DNA from: Streptomyces sp. STR69
GTDB taxonomy: Bacteria; Actinomycetota; Actinomycetes; Streptomycetales; Streptomycetaceae
DNA: 64,000 nt
Direction of reading: 5' to 3'
NCBI RefSeq assembly: GCF_024519455.1
Contig: NZ_JALJRY010000002.1
Coordinates: 269,966-333,965, forward strand
The position numbers and the translations under genes were made by a program. Under the pieces are notes generated by a model. The model worked only from the letters and a program-made list of their open reading frames with translations, had not been told where the DNA came from and did not search any database. Shown here piece by piece: positions 7,700 through 19,044 of the stretch; the first letter of the stretch is position 1; each line of letters begins with the position of its first letter.

Positions 7700-8716
7700 T
7701 CAGGTGACGGCGTACCCGCCCGCGATCTCACCGAGCCGGACTTGTCTTCGCTCGCGCCGGGACACCTCGCACGCCTCGGCGATCCGCAGCGCCTGGAGGG
7801 CCTCGCGCCCGTCGCACGGATTGGTCCGCTGACCGACCACGACCTCGACGAAGGCGATCAGTTCGGCCTCGTAGGCGGGCCCGAAACGCTCCAGGAAGCC
7901 GGTCCACGGCTTGGTCGCGGCCGGTGGCCCTGACGGTTCGGTCGACGCGATCGGGGTGCGGTCGTCCAGGCCGACCACGATCTGGTCCAGCTCCCCGGCC
8001 AGCTCCATCCGGACGTCGTAGCCCGCCCCGTTCAGCCGCGTGGCCGTCACCGTGGCCAGGGTGCCGTCGTCCAGCGTGAGGACGGCGGCGGCCGTGTCGA
8101 TGTCACCGGCCTCGCGGAACATCGCGGGCCCGGCGTCCGACCCGGCCGCGAACACGTCGACCACCTCGCGTCCGGTGACCCAGCGCAGCATGTCGAAGTC
8201 GTGGATCAGGGTGTCCCGGTACAGCCCGCCGGAGATCGGCAGATAAGCGGCCGGGGGCGGGGTCTGGTCGGAGGTCATCGCGCGGACCGTGTGCAGCCGT
8301 CCCAGCCGCCCCGAGCGCACCGCCTCCCGGGCACCCGTGTAGCCCGTGTCGAACCGGCGCTGGAACCCCATCTGAAGGATCGTTCCCGCCGTCTCGACCT
8401 CGGCGATCGCCGCCAGCGAACCGGGCAGATCAAGCGCGATGGGCTTCTCGCAGAACACCGGGAGCCCGGAACGCGCCGCCCTGCCGATTAATTCGGCGTG
8501 CGCCGATGTCGCCGTAGTGATCACCACGGCGTCCACACCCCACTTGAAGATCTCCTCCGTGCTCGGTGCCGCCGTTTCCCCCAGCCGGTTCGCCAGGTCC
8601 TGGGCCCGCGAGGGGTCCACATCGGTGAGGATCAGTGAACCGACCTCACGATGACGGCTGAGCGTCCTGGCATGGATGGTCCCGATGCGGCCCGTACCGA
8701 TGACTCCGATGCGCAT
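7700..8716 (-). CDS. Gfo/Idh/MocA-family oxidoreductase, inositol 2-dehydrogenase-like
   Basis: The protein has 338 residues from the ATG at 8716, which lies 7 nt after a -10-like element, so the mRNA may be leaderless. The N-terminal Rossmann domain begins IGVIGTGRIGTIHA. The catalytic Lys lies in FCEKPIA, and the substrate-site motif YRDTLIHDFDML matches the Asp-x-x-x-His pair of myo-inositol 2-dehydrogenases. The reaction is probably NAD-dependent oxidation of an inositol or sugar alcohol. It is divergent from the GntR regulator, and a TGTCCGGACA palindrome lies in the shared spacer. It is not next to other iol genes, so the exact substrate is open. Confidence 0.85.
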   Translation of the reverse strand: MRIGVIGTGRIGTIHARTLSRHREVGSLILTDVDPSRAQDLANRLGETAAPSTEEIFKWGVDAVVITTATSAHAELIGRAARSGLPVFCEKPIALDLPGSLAAIAEVETAGTILQMGFQRRFDTGYTGAREAVRSGRLGRLHTVRAMTSDQTPPPAAYLPISGGLYRDTLIHDFDMLRWVTGREVVDVFAAGSDAGPAMFREAGDIDTAAAVLTLDDGTLATVTATRLNGAGYDVRMELAGELDQIVVGLDDRTPIASTEPSGPPAATKPWTGFLERFGPAYEAELIAFVEVVVGQRTNPCDGREALQALRIAEACEVSRRERRQVRLGEIAGGYAVT

Positions 8717-8723
8717 GGGAACA

Positions 8724-8768
8724 AACTGAGGGCCGACCAGGCACGCTGTCAATGCGTATGTCCGGACA
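8724..8768 (-). promoter_or_regulatory. Promoter of the Gfo/Idh gene with operator palindrome
   Basis: On the minus strand TTGACA (8752-8747), a 17-nt spacer and TCAGTT (8729-8724) form a good promoter ending 7 nt before the ATG. The perfect palindrome TGTCCGGACA (8759-8768) lies 6 nt upstream of the -35. The same 11-mer ATGTCCGGACA recurs at 9615-9625, suggesting a site for the neighbouring GntR protein. Confidence 0.55.
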
Positions 8769-8818
8769 ATCGAACTACATCACTTCCCGTCAACCATTCA
8801 CAGAGCTACGCTCGGCCC

Positions 8819-9583
8819 GTGCCGAAACCAGATGTGGACCCGACAGTGCCGCTCGAACTCAGCGTGGACCGGAGCAGCCCGGTGCCGCTGTACTTCCAGC
8901 TGTCCCAACAGCTGGAGGCCGCGATCGAGCACGGCTCGCTGACCCCGGGCAGCCTGCTGGGCAACGAGATCGAACTCGCCGCCCGGCTCGGCCTGTCCCG
9001 GCCCACGGTCCGCCAGGCCATCCAGTCCCTGGTCGACAAGGGTCTCCTGGTGCGCCGCCGGGGCGTCGGCACCCAGGTCGTGCACAGCCAGGTCAAACGC
9101 CCGCTGGAACTCAGCAGCCTCTTCGACGACCTGGAGGCGGCCGGACAGCGCCCCGCCACCAAGGTCCTCGTCAACACCGTCGTCCCGGCGTCTGCCGAGG
9201 TGGCGGCGGCACTCGGCGTGGCCGAGGACAGCGACGTCCACCGCATCGACCGGTTGCGCCTCGCGCACGGCGAGCCGATGGCGTACCTCTCCAACCACCT
9301 GCCGCTCGGCCTGCTCACCCTGGACACCGCACAGCTGGAGGCCACCGGCCTGTACCGGATGATGCGCACCGCCGGAATCACCCTGCACAGCGCCCGCCAG
9401 TCCATCGGCGCCCGCGGCGCGACGGCCGAGGAGGCGGAGCGCTTGGCAGAGACCGAGGGCGCCCCGCTCCTCACCATGCAGCGCACCACATTCGACGACA
9501 CGGGCCGAGCGGTCGAATTCGGCAGCCATACGTATCGGCCGACCCGCTATTCGTTCGAGTTCCAGCTCCTGGTACGTCCCTGA
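8819..9583 (+). CDS. GntR-family transcriptional regulator (HutC subfamily, UTRA domain)
   Basis: The protein has 254 residues from the GTG at 8819. TACGCT at 8807-8812 is a -10-like element 6 nt upstream, so the transcript is probably leaderless; the long upstream extension is rejected. The N-terminal winged helix (PLYFQLSQQLEAAI, then LAARLGLSRPTVRQAIQSL) is followed by a UTRA effector domain from about residue 95 to the end. HutC-type proteins usually repress nearby sugar or amino acid catabolic genes and release DNA on binding a small metabolite. It is divergent from the Gfo/Idh gene and upstream of the ROK kinase; both have a TGTCCGGACA palindrome in front of them. Confidence 0.9.
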   Translation: MPKPDVDPTVPLELSVDRSSPVPLYFQLSQQLEAAIEHGSLTPGSLLGNEIELAARLGLSRPTVRQAIQSLVDKGLLVRRRGVGTQVVHSQVKRPLELSSLFDDLEAAGQRPATKVLVNTVVPASAEVAAALGVAEDSDVHRIDRLRLAHGEPMAYLSNHLPLGLLTLDTAQLEATGLYRMMRTAGITLHSARQSIGARGATAEEAERLAETEGAPLLTMQRTTFDDTGRAVEFGSHTYRPTRYSFEFQLLVRP

Positions 9584-9615
9584 CTGCACCGCTTCGCCCG
9601 TGATGTTTGTCGTAA

Positions 9616-9625
9616 TGTCCGGACA
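9616..9625. promoter_or_regulatory. Second TGTCCGGACA palindrome, upstream of the ROK kinase
   Basis: A perfect 10-bp palindrome identical to the one at 8759-8768, also preceded by A. It lies between a possible -35 (TTGTCG, 9607-9612) and -10 (TTCAAT, 9631-9636) spaced by 18 nt. Binding there would block the promoter reading into the ROK kinase gene. Confidence 0.5.
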
Positions 9626-9650
9626 GCGAGTTCAATAGGTGTTCGCCACA

Positions 9651-9732
9651 GCGCCCCCTTCTGGAGGCGCGGGGCTGTGTCCATTCGCGGCTCCGCCGCG
9701 GGGCGCGACCAGCCACAACGCACCCGCACCGG
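9651..9732 (+). repeat. Dispersed intergenic repeat, copy A
   Basis: This copy consists of a degenerate GC hairpin arm followed by a tail containing GCGGCTCCGCCGCG, GACCAGCCACAACGCACCC and GCAC. The same tail occurs in the other two spacers listed as copies B and C. It lies in the 219-bp spacer before the ROK kinase gene. Confidence 0.7.
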
Positions 9733-9802
9733 ACAACGATCCGCACCCCCTGTACGCCCCCGCACAGCACCCACGGTCACCGTGAGGCAGAATCGGGCCT
9801 TG

Positions 9803-10951
9803 ATGAGCACCTACGGCAACTTCAGCGCCCCCATAGGCTCCCGGCGTGCCCCCGCACTCAGGACGGTCGGCACGAGGGAGCGCCGCTCCCACCTGACCGC
9901 CCCCCGCGTGCCCACGGTCGGCATCGACATCGGCGGCACCAAGGTCATGGCGGGCGTCGTGGACGCCGACGGCAACATCCTGGAGAAGCTCCGCACGGAG
10001 ACCCCGGACAAGTCCAAGAGCCCCAAGGTCGTCGAGGACACCATCGTCGAACTGGTCCTGGACCTGTCCGACCGGCACGACGTGCACGCGGTCGGCATCG
10101 GCGCGGCCGGCTGGGTCGACGCCGAGCGCAACCGAGTCCTGTTCGCGCCCCACCTGTCCTGGCGGAACGAGCCCCTCAGGGACCGCATCACGAGCAGGCT
10201 CTCCGTCCCCGTCCTGGTGGACAACGACGCCAACACCGCCGCCTGGGCCGAGTGGCGCTTCGGCGCCGGCCGCGGCGAGGACCACCTCGTCATGATCACG
10301 CTCGGCACCGGCATCGGCGGCGCGATCCTGGAGGACGGCCAGGTCAAGCGCGGCAAGTGGGGCGTCGCCGGCGAGTTCGGCCATATGCAGGTCGTGCCCG
10401 GCGGCCACCGCTGCGCGTGCGGCAACCGCGGCTGCTGGGAGCAGTACAGCTCCGGCAACGCGCTGGTCAGGGAGGCCCGCGAACTGGCCGCGGCCGACTC
10501 CCCGGTGGCCTACGGGATCATCGAGCACGTCAAGGGCAACATCGGCGAGATCACAGGGCCGATGATCACCGAGCTGGCCCGCGAGGGCGACGCGATGTGC
10601 ATCGAGCTGCTCCAGGACATCGGCCAGTGGCTCGGCGTCGGCATCGCCAACCTCGCCGCCGCGCTCGACCCGTCCTGCTTCGTGATCGGCGGCGGTGTCT
10701 CGGCCGCCGACGACCTGCTGATCGGCCCCGCGCGGGACGCGTTCAAGCGTCAGCTCACCGGCCGCGGCTACCGCCCCGAGGCCCGCATAGTGCGCGCCCA
10801 GCTCGGCCCCGAGGCCGGCATGGTCGGCGCCGCCGACCTCGCCCGCCTGGTCGCCCGCCGCTTCCGCCGCGCCAAGCGCCGCCGTGTCGAGCGATACGAG
10901 CGCTACGAGCGGTTCGCCGAGTCCCGGCGCGACACCCAGGACACGGCATGA
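9803..10951 (+). CDS. ROK-family glucokinase-like sugar kinase
   Basis: The protein has 382 residues. After a 35-residue Arg-rich lead, the ATP-binding motif VGIDIGGTKVMAGVVD begins the ROK fold. LVDNDANTAAWAEW contains the catalytic Asp. A second phosphate motif MITLGTGIGGAI, GEFGHM and the zinc-binding CACGNRGCWEQ complete the ROK signature. The C-terminus is Arg-rich and charged. The likely reaction is ATP-dependent phosphorylation of glucose or a related hexose in the cytoplasm. There is no N-terminal helix-turn-helix, so it is a kinase and not a ROK repressor. It overlaps the next gene by 4 nt (ATGA). Confidence 0.88.
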   Translation: MSTYGNFSAPIGSRRAPALRTVGTRERRSHLTAPRVPTVGIDIGGTKVMAGVVDADGNILEKLRTETPDKSKSPKVVEDTIVELVLDLSDRHDVHAVGIGAAGWVDAERNRVLFAPHLSWRNEPLRDRITSRLSVPVLVDNDANTAAWAEWRFGAGRGEDHLVMITLGTGIGGAILEDGQVKRGKWGVAGEFGHMQVVPGGHRCACGNRGCWEQYSSGNALVREARELAAADSPVAYGIIEHVKGNIGEITGPMITELAREGDAMCIELLQDIGQWLGVGIANLAAALDPSCFVIGGGVSAADDLLIGPARDAFKRQLTGRGYRPEARIVRAQLGPEAGMVGAADLARLVARRFRRAKRRRVERYERYERFAESRRDTQDTA

Positions 10952-11529
10952 TCGCATCGCTGCCCCGCCAGGCGACCCCCCGGGACGAGCCGCCCCGACC
11001 ACCCGAGGACCCCCGCCACAAGGCCCGCCGCCGAGCGATCACCCTGCTCATCATCGTGCTGCTCATCGGCGTACCGGCCGTCTATCTGGCGATCTCCGCG
11101 AACCAGAGCCGCAACAGCGGCAAGGACAAGGAGGCCAAGTACTCGGCGACCGGCCTCACCGTGGGCTGGCCCTCGAAGGTCCAGCGCCGCCTCTACCAGG
11201 TACCGGTCCCGCACCCGGCGGAAGAGGTCGCCTTCTACGAGACCAACAACTGGAAGACCAGCCGCCTCTACGTCCAGTTCCAGACCTCCGAAGCCGGCCT
11301 CGACACCTTCCTCGCCGGCATAGGAGTCGACCGGGACACGCTGAAGAAGAACGACATCACCATCAGCGACCGCGACCAGAAGATCACCGGCTGGAAGTTC
11401 ACCCGCCCCGGCCCGTGGTGGGGCGTCGTCAACAAGCAGAAGGACCCGGCACCCACCCAGGACATCGTGGTGAACCTGTCCGATCCGGCCCTTCCCATGG
11501 TCTACGTCGTCTCCCGCACGGTTCCCTAG
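10948..11529 (+). CDS. Single-pass membrane protein of unknown function, coupled to the ROK kinase
   Basis: The protein has 193 residues. Residues 1-30 are Pro/Arg-rich and cytoplasmic, one membrane helix spans about 32-50 (LLIIVLLIGVPAVYLAI), and the remainder is an extracellular domain of mixed charge with no Cys pair. The start overlaps the stop of the kinase gene (ATGA), so the two are coupled. I do not recognise a functional domain. The pairing suggests a membrane-linked accessory role to the kinase, but this is inference. A hairpin terminator follows directly. Confidence 0.75.
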   Translation: MIASLPRQATPRDEPPRPPEDPRHKARRRAITLLIIVLLIGVPAVYLAISANQSRNSGKDKEAKYSATGLTVGWPSKVQRRLYQVPVPHPAEEVAFYETNNWKTSRLYVQFQTSEAGLDTFLAGIGVDRDTLKKNDITISDRDQKITGWKFTRPGPWWGVVNKQKDPAPTQDIVVNLSDPALPMVYVVSRTVP

Positions 11530-11535
11530 CGGGCC

Positions 11536-11558
11536 GGCCCCGGCCGGTCGCCGGGGCC
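11536..11558 (+). terminator. Hairpin terminator after the ROK kinase operon
   Basis: A perfect 9-bp stem GGCCCCGGC/GCCGGGGCC with a 5-nt loop starts 7 nt after the stop codon of the membrane protein gene. Confidence 0.65.
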
Positions 11559-11627
11559 GATTGTCAGACCCCGCCCGTAGAGTCGAAGACAGCTGACACG
11601 ACTGACGGGCGGGAGGTGGCAGGACGT

Positions 11628-14458
<2,831 letters not shown>

Positions 14459-14462
<4 letters not shown>

Positions 14463-16837
14463 CGGGGGCGGGGCGGGGCCTCGGGTTCGGGACGGGTACG
14501 GATGGCGACTCTCCGGAGGCTGCCGGACCTGGTGCGGATGACGACGGGGCCGCGACTGTCGGACCTGGTACGGCGGTGGAGGCCGACAGGTCGGTAACGG
14601 AGCCGGCCGCGAGGGCCTCGGAGGAGACACCGGAGGCAAGGGAGGCGGGGGCGACGGGCGGCCGGGCCGAGGAGCGACCAGTGCGCCCTGCCGACCTGGC
14701 ACGCCAAGCACTGCGGGCCGCGCGTGAACGTCGGGAGCGCGCGCAGGAGAACCACGTGGGCCGCCCGGACGACACGGAGGAGGCGGCGGCTCGCGCGCCG
14801 GGGCCGACCGTTTCTGAGGAGACCGCGCTCACATCACCGTCGCGGACCGACTCCCGGGAGGCGGGGTCCAAAACACTCTCGCGGGCCCACTCGGGGGAGG
14901 CGGCGTCCAACGCACCCTCGCGGACCCGCTCTTGGGAGTCGGCACCCGACGCATCCCCGCGAACCGATGATCCTGAGGAGACCTCGGCCGAAGTACCCCC
15001 GCAGACCGGTCCCTCGCCGACCGACCCCACGCCATCCGTTCCCCGGCCCGGTGACGCCGCCCGCGCGGCATTGCGCCGTGCGCTGCCCGTTCGACGCGAG
15101 ACGGCTGCGACGGCCGGTCCGTCGGAAGCGGTCCCGGAACGCCCTGCCGATGTCGCGCGCGAGGCATTGCGAGCGGCTCGGCGTGAGAGTCAACAGGCCC
15201 GGACGGAAGGAGGCCACCAGGGTGCCGACCCGACGACCCGATCACCCCACCGTGCCTCCACGCCTGCTCCCACCGCCCCCACTCCCGTCCCGTCCAGGGC
15301 CTCACGTCCGCGCGCCGCCCAGGGACCCGGTGGTGTCGAAGCCGTGCGGGCCCGCGCGGTGCGTGATCTGGTCGCCGACGCCTTCCGGATGCCCCAGGAG
15401 GAGGACTTCGGCAGGGAGCCGCCCGGCGACAACGACCAAGCGCGCCAAGCGAGTCGGGCCGTACAACCACCGCACTCGCACTCGCACCCGAACCCGGACC
15501 GACGCCAGGACCCCGACCCGACCGCCCCGGATGCCCCCAACCCACCCGCGACCACCCTCACCCTCACCTCCATGGCTTCCCCCACCCGCGACGGCGACCT
15601 CCGCCGTACCTTCCCCGCGTTCCCGCCCAGGCCGTCGAAGGGCACGAGTTTCGCCGAGACCTGGTGGGGCAATGCCTGGGTCACCGCGTTGGAGGAAGGC
15701 GCGTTGGACGCCAAGCGCCTTGTGCGTGGGCGTGGTTACGCCGAGAAGGGCCACGTCGACGCGATCACCGTGACACCGGGGCTCGTGCTCGCGTATGTGC
15801 AGGGCAGCCGCCCGCGGCCGTACCGCGTACAGGTGCGGTTGCGGACGCTCGACGACGCCGACTGGGACCGGTTCCTGGACGCCGCCGCCGACCGGCCAGG
15901 ACACATCGCCGCCCTGCTCGACAAGGAGATGCCCAAGTCCCTTGCGGAGTGCGGAGTTCCGCTGCTGCCGGGGCCCGGTGACCTGGACCCCCTGTGCAGT
16001 TGCCCCGACTCCGGTCACCCCTGCAAGCACGCCGCCGCCCTCTGCTACCAGACCGCGCGTCTCCTCGACGCCGACCCCTTCGTGCTGCTCCTGCTGCGCG
16101 GCCGGGGTGAACGCCCGCTGCTCGACGCGCTGTCCCGCCGCAACGCGGCCCGGGCCGCCCGCGCCGCCCAGGAGCAGGAACCGGCCCCCCTCCCCGGAGT
16201 GCGGGCCACGGAAGCCCTCGCGACGGAACGCCGACTCCCGCCGCTCCCACCCCCGTTGCCCACGCCCCCGCACCCCGAGCAGCCTCCCGTGTACCCGGCG
16301 GCGCCCGGCGGCCCGGACCCCTTCGCCCTCGACCAGTTGGCGACCGACGCCGCCACCCGGGCACACGCGCTGCTCAGCACCGGCCGGGATCCGGTCGGTG
16401 AACTGACGCTGTGGCAGGACGCGGTACGGCTCGCCGCCGCTCGCCCGGGTTCGGGGCTGACCGCCACCACCCGCTCCCTCTACGCCTCCCTCGCCAAGGC
16501 CACCGGACGGACTGCGGCCGAGTTGGCGCGCGCGGTGGCCGCCTGGCGGCAGGGCGGCATCGAGGGGCTCGCGGTGCTCGAAGAACCCTGGGATCCGCCG
16601 GCCGGCCGCTTCGACCGCGCGCGCCCGCTGCTCCTCGCCGCCGACCTCCCGGCCTTCCGCCCCTGGCACAACCACCTCACCCACCCCCACGGCCATGTCC
16701 AACTCCGCCTGGGCCGCGACGGCTTGTGGTACGCCTACGAATCGGAACCGGGCCACGACGACTGGTGGCCCAGAGGCACCCCCGACCTGGACCCGGTCGG
16801 CGCACTCACGGGTTTGGGCGCGCCCGGCGACCTCTGA
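14459..16837 (+). CDS. SWIM zinc-finger protein with long disordered N-terminus
   Basis: The protein has 792 residues from a GTG in a GTGA overlap with the helicase stop. Residues 1-370 are low-complexity Ala/Gly/Pro/Ser/Thr/Arg/Glu, with a recurring predicted helical motif (PADLARQALRAARE, PGDAARAALRRAL, PADVAREALRAARR). The conserved core begins near residue 371 with TRDGDLRRTFPAF and SFAETWWGNAWV. The SWIM finger CSCPDSGHPCKH is at about 511-522, giving the CxC-x(n)-CxH zinc ligands. SWIM domains bind DNA or protein. Coupling to the SNF2 motor implies one complex. The N-terminus is much longer than the 430-residue core typical of relatives. A downstream GTG or ATG (the ATG at 15572) as the true start is possible, although the coupled GTG is more economical. 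Confidence 0.85.
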
Positions 16838-16915
16838 GCCGCCGAGCACCCACCGCGCCACCAGGGACCGTCCTTCGCCACAGTCCCCGAAATGCGGTGA
16901 AGGCGACGTGAGAGT

Positions 16916-16946
16916 TCCCCACCGAAGTGTGGGAGCCGGGTGGGGA
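16916..16946 (+). terminator. Possible weak hairpin after the SWIM gene
   Basis: An 8-bp perfect inverted repeat TCCCCACC/GGTGGGGA with a 15-nt loop lies in the 160-bp spacer before the PcaDC gene. It is shorter than the other hairpins in the window. Confidence 0.35.
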
Positions 16947-16997
16947 GACCGAGGGCCCCACAGCCGGGCCGTAAGAAACGGCGGTTACGTTGGAGTG

Positions 16998-18299
16998 GTG
17001 AGCGACATGAACAACAGCCCTGCCCTCCAGTACCGCTTCGACGGCCCCGAAGACGCCCCTGTTCTCATCCTGGGCCCGTCGCTCGGGACCACCTGGCACA
17101 TGTTCGACCGCCAGGTGCCCGAGCTGACGAAGCAGTGGCGGGTCTTCCGGTTCGATCTGCCGGGCCACGGCGGCTCGCCCGCGTATCCGGCCGGCTCGGT
17201 CTCCGACCTGGCCGACCGGCTGCTCGCCACCCTCGACGCGCTCGGCGTGCAGCGCTTCGGCTACGCGGGCTGCGCGCTCGGCGGTGCGGTCGGTCTCGAA
17301 CTGGTCCTGCGCCACCCCGAGCGGGTGGCCTCGCTGGCGCTGATCGCGACCTCGCCGCGCTTCGAAACGGCGGACGAGTTCCGTCAGCGCGGGGTGATCG
17401 TGCGCACCAACGGGCTCGACCCCATCGCCCGCACCTCGCCCGAGCGCTGGTTCACCGGCGGTTTCGCCGCTGCGCAGCCCGCGATCACCGAGTGGGCCGT
17501 GCAGATGGTGCGCACCACCGACCCCGGCTGCTACATCGCCGCGTGCGAGGCGCTGGCCGCGTTCGACGTACGGTCCGAACTCGCCCGGATCGGCGTGCCG
17601 ACCCTCGTCCTCGTCGGCTCGGACGACCAGGTCACCGGGCCCGCCGAGGCCCGCACCCTGGTTGCCGGCATCCCGGACGCCCGCCTCGCGGTCGTACCCG
17701 GCGCCTCGCACCTGGTCCCGGTCGAGCAGCCCGCCGCCGTCACCGACCTCCTGGTCCGGCACTTCTCCACCGCCTGGCAGCCGCCCTACGACCAGTCCAC
17801 CGGGCAGGTCGCCGTCGTGGCACCCCCGGTCAGGCCGGTCCTCGCCGCGCCGCAACAGGCCGCGCCCATCGCCGAGATCGCACCGCCGCCCCCCGTACCG
17901 CCGCAGGCCATGGGCCGTCCGGACCCCTACGACGCCGGGATCAAGGTCCGCCGCGAGGTGCTCGGCGACGCACATGTGGACCGGGCGCTGGCGCAGGCCG
18001 ACGAGTTCTCCGGGGACTTCCAGGAGTTCGTCACGCGGTACGCGTGGGGCGAGATCTGGGACCGGCCGGGCCTCGACCGGCGCTCCCGCAGCTGTGTCAC
18101 GCTCACCGCGCTGGTCGCGGGCGGGCACCTGGACGAGCTGGCCTTCCACACCCGGGCGGCGCTGCGCAACGGCCTCACCCCGGTCGAGATCAAGGAGGTG
18201 CTGCTGCAGGCGGCCGTGTACTGCGGAGTGCCCGCGGCGAACAGCGCCTTCAAGGTCGCCCAGCAGGTCATCCGCGAGGAGACGACCCCCACGGAGTGA
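16998..18299 (+). CDS. pcaDC: PcaDC-type fusion: enol-lactonase-like plus 4-carboxymuconolactone decarboxylase
   Basis: The protein has 433 residues. Residues 1-260 form an alpha/beta-hydrolase like 3-oxoadipate enol-lactonase (PcaD), a Pro/Ala linker follows (about 265-310), and residues 315-430 are a 4-carboxymuconolactone decarboxylase (PcaC) with LDELAFHTRAALRNG and VLLQAAVYCGVPAANSAF. The fused protein would carry out two adjacent steps of the protocatechuate branch of the beta-ketoadipate pathway. The nucleophile elbow, normally G-x-S-x-G, reads G91-C92-A93-L94-G95: the serine codon is GCG. The Asp and His parts of the triad look present (GSDDQ, GASHL). The hydrolase half may therefore be inactive or altered. 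No other pca gene is nearby. GTG at 16995 is an equal alternative start. Confidence 0.82.
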   Translation: MSDMNNSPALQYRFDGPEDAPVLILGPSLGTTWHMFDRQVPELTKQWRVFRFDLPGHGGSPAYPAGSVSDLADRLLATLDALGVQRFGYAGCALGGAVGLELVLRHPERVASLALIATSPRFETADEFRQRGVIVRTNGLDPIARTSPERWFTGGFAAAQPAITEWAVQMVRTTDPGCYIAACEALAAFDVRSELARIGVPTLVLVGSDDQVTGPAEARTLVAGIPDARLAVVPGASHLVPVEQPAAVTDLLVRHFSTAWQPPYDQSTGQVAVVAPPVRPVLAAPQQAAPIAEIAPPPPVPPQAMGRPDPYDAGIKVRREVLGDAHVDRALAQADEFSGDFQEFVTRYAWGEIWDRPGLDRRSRSCVTLTALVAGGHLDELAFHTRAALRNGLTPVEIKEVLLQAAVYCGVPAANSAFKVAQQVIREETTPTE

Positions 18300-18369
18300 T
18301 CTTCAGCCCGGTACCGAAAGCACCAGTCTCGGCCGCCCGCCCGGAGCCGGGCAGCGGCAGGATGGACCC

Positions 18370-19014
18370 ATGACGCTCACCACGCTCACCAAGAAGTCGC
18401 ACGCCTGCATCCGTCTGGAGAAGGACGGCCGGACCCTCGTCATCGACCCGGGCACCTTCACCGAGGAGGACGCCACGATCGGGGCGGACGCGATCCTCGT
18501 CACGCACGAGCACCTCGACCACTTCAACGAGGACCGGCTGCGGGCCGGCCTGGAGGCCAACCCGGCCGCCGAGATCTGGACCCTGAAGTCGGTCGCGGAC
18601 CAGCTCTCCGCCGCCTTCCCGGGCCGGGTGCACACCGTCGGCCACGGCGACACCTTCACGGCGGCGGGCTTCGACGTCCAGGTGCACGGCAAACTGCACG
18701 CCGTGATCCACCCCGACATCCCGCGCATCACCAACGTCGGCTACCTCATCGACGCCGGCCGCGTCTTCCACCCCGGCGACGCCCTCACCGTCCCCGACCA
18801 CCCCGTCGAGACCCTGATGCTCCCGGTGATGGCCCCCTGGAGCAAGATCTCCGAGGTCATCGACTACGTCCGCGAGGTCAAGCCGCAGCGCGCCTACGAC
18901 ATCCACGACGCCCTGCTCACGGACCTCGCCCGCCCGATCTACGACCACCAGATCGGCGCGCTCGGCGGCGCGGAGCACCTGCGGCTGGCGCCCGGGGACA
19001 GCGCGTCGGTCTGA
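18370..19014 (+). CDS. MBL-fold metallohydrolase (UlaG/YtkL-like)
   Basis: The protein has 214 residues. It opens with KKSHACIRLEKDGRTLVIDPG, the strand pattern of UlaG-like metallo-beta-lactamase-fold proteins. The metal motif HEHLDH (HxHxDH) follows near residue 47. The second His (GKLHAVIH), FHPGDAL and a late VYDIHD-like AYDIHD complete the likely ligand set. Such enzymes hydrolyse phosphodiesters, lactones or related bonds in the cytoplasm; the substrate is unknown. It lies 70 bp after the PcaDC gene and 30 bp before exonuclease III on the same strand. Confidence 0.88.
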   Translation: MTLTTLTKKSHACIRLEKDGRTLVIDPGTFTEEDATIGADAILVTHEHLDHFNEDRLRAGLEANPAAEIWTLKSVADQLSAAFPGRVHTVGHGDTFTAAGFDVQVHGKLHAVIHPDIPRITNVGYLIDAGRVFHPGDALTVPDHPVETLMLPVMAPWSKISEVIDYVREVKPQRAYDIHDALLTDLARPIYDHQIGALGGAEHLRLAPGDSASV

Positions 19015-19044
19015 GTGTCAGTGCCGCCCGGTAGGTTGTGAGGC

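Noticed and set aside
10884..11627. Upstream extension of the helicase frame
   Set aside because: It overlaps the ROK kinase and membrane protein genes in another frame, is Pro/Arg-rich, and a proper GGAGG site lies before the ATG at 11628.
18339..18352. Palindrome GCCCGGAGCCGGGC between the PcaDC and MBL genes as terminator
   Set aside because: The loop would be only 2 nt, so it cannot form a good RNA hairpin; it may be chance in GC-rich DNA.
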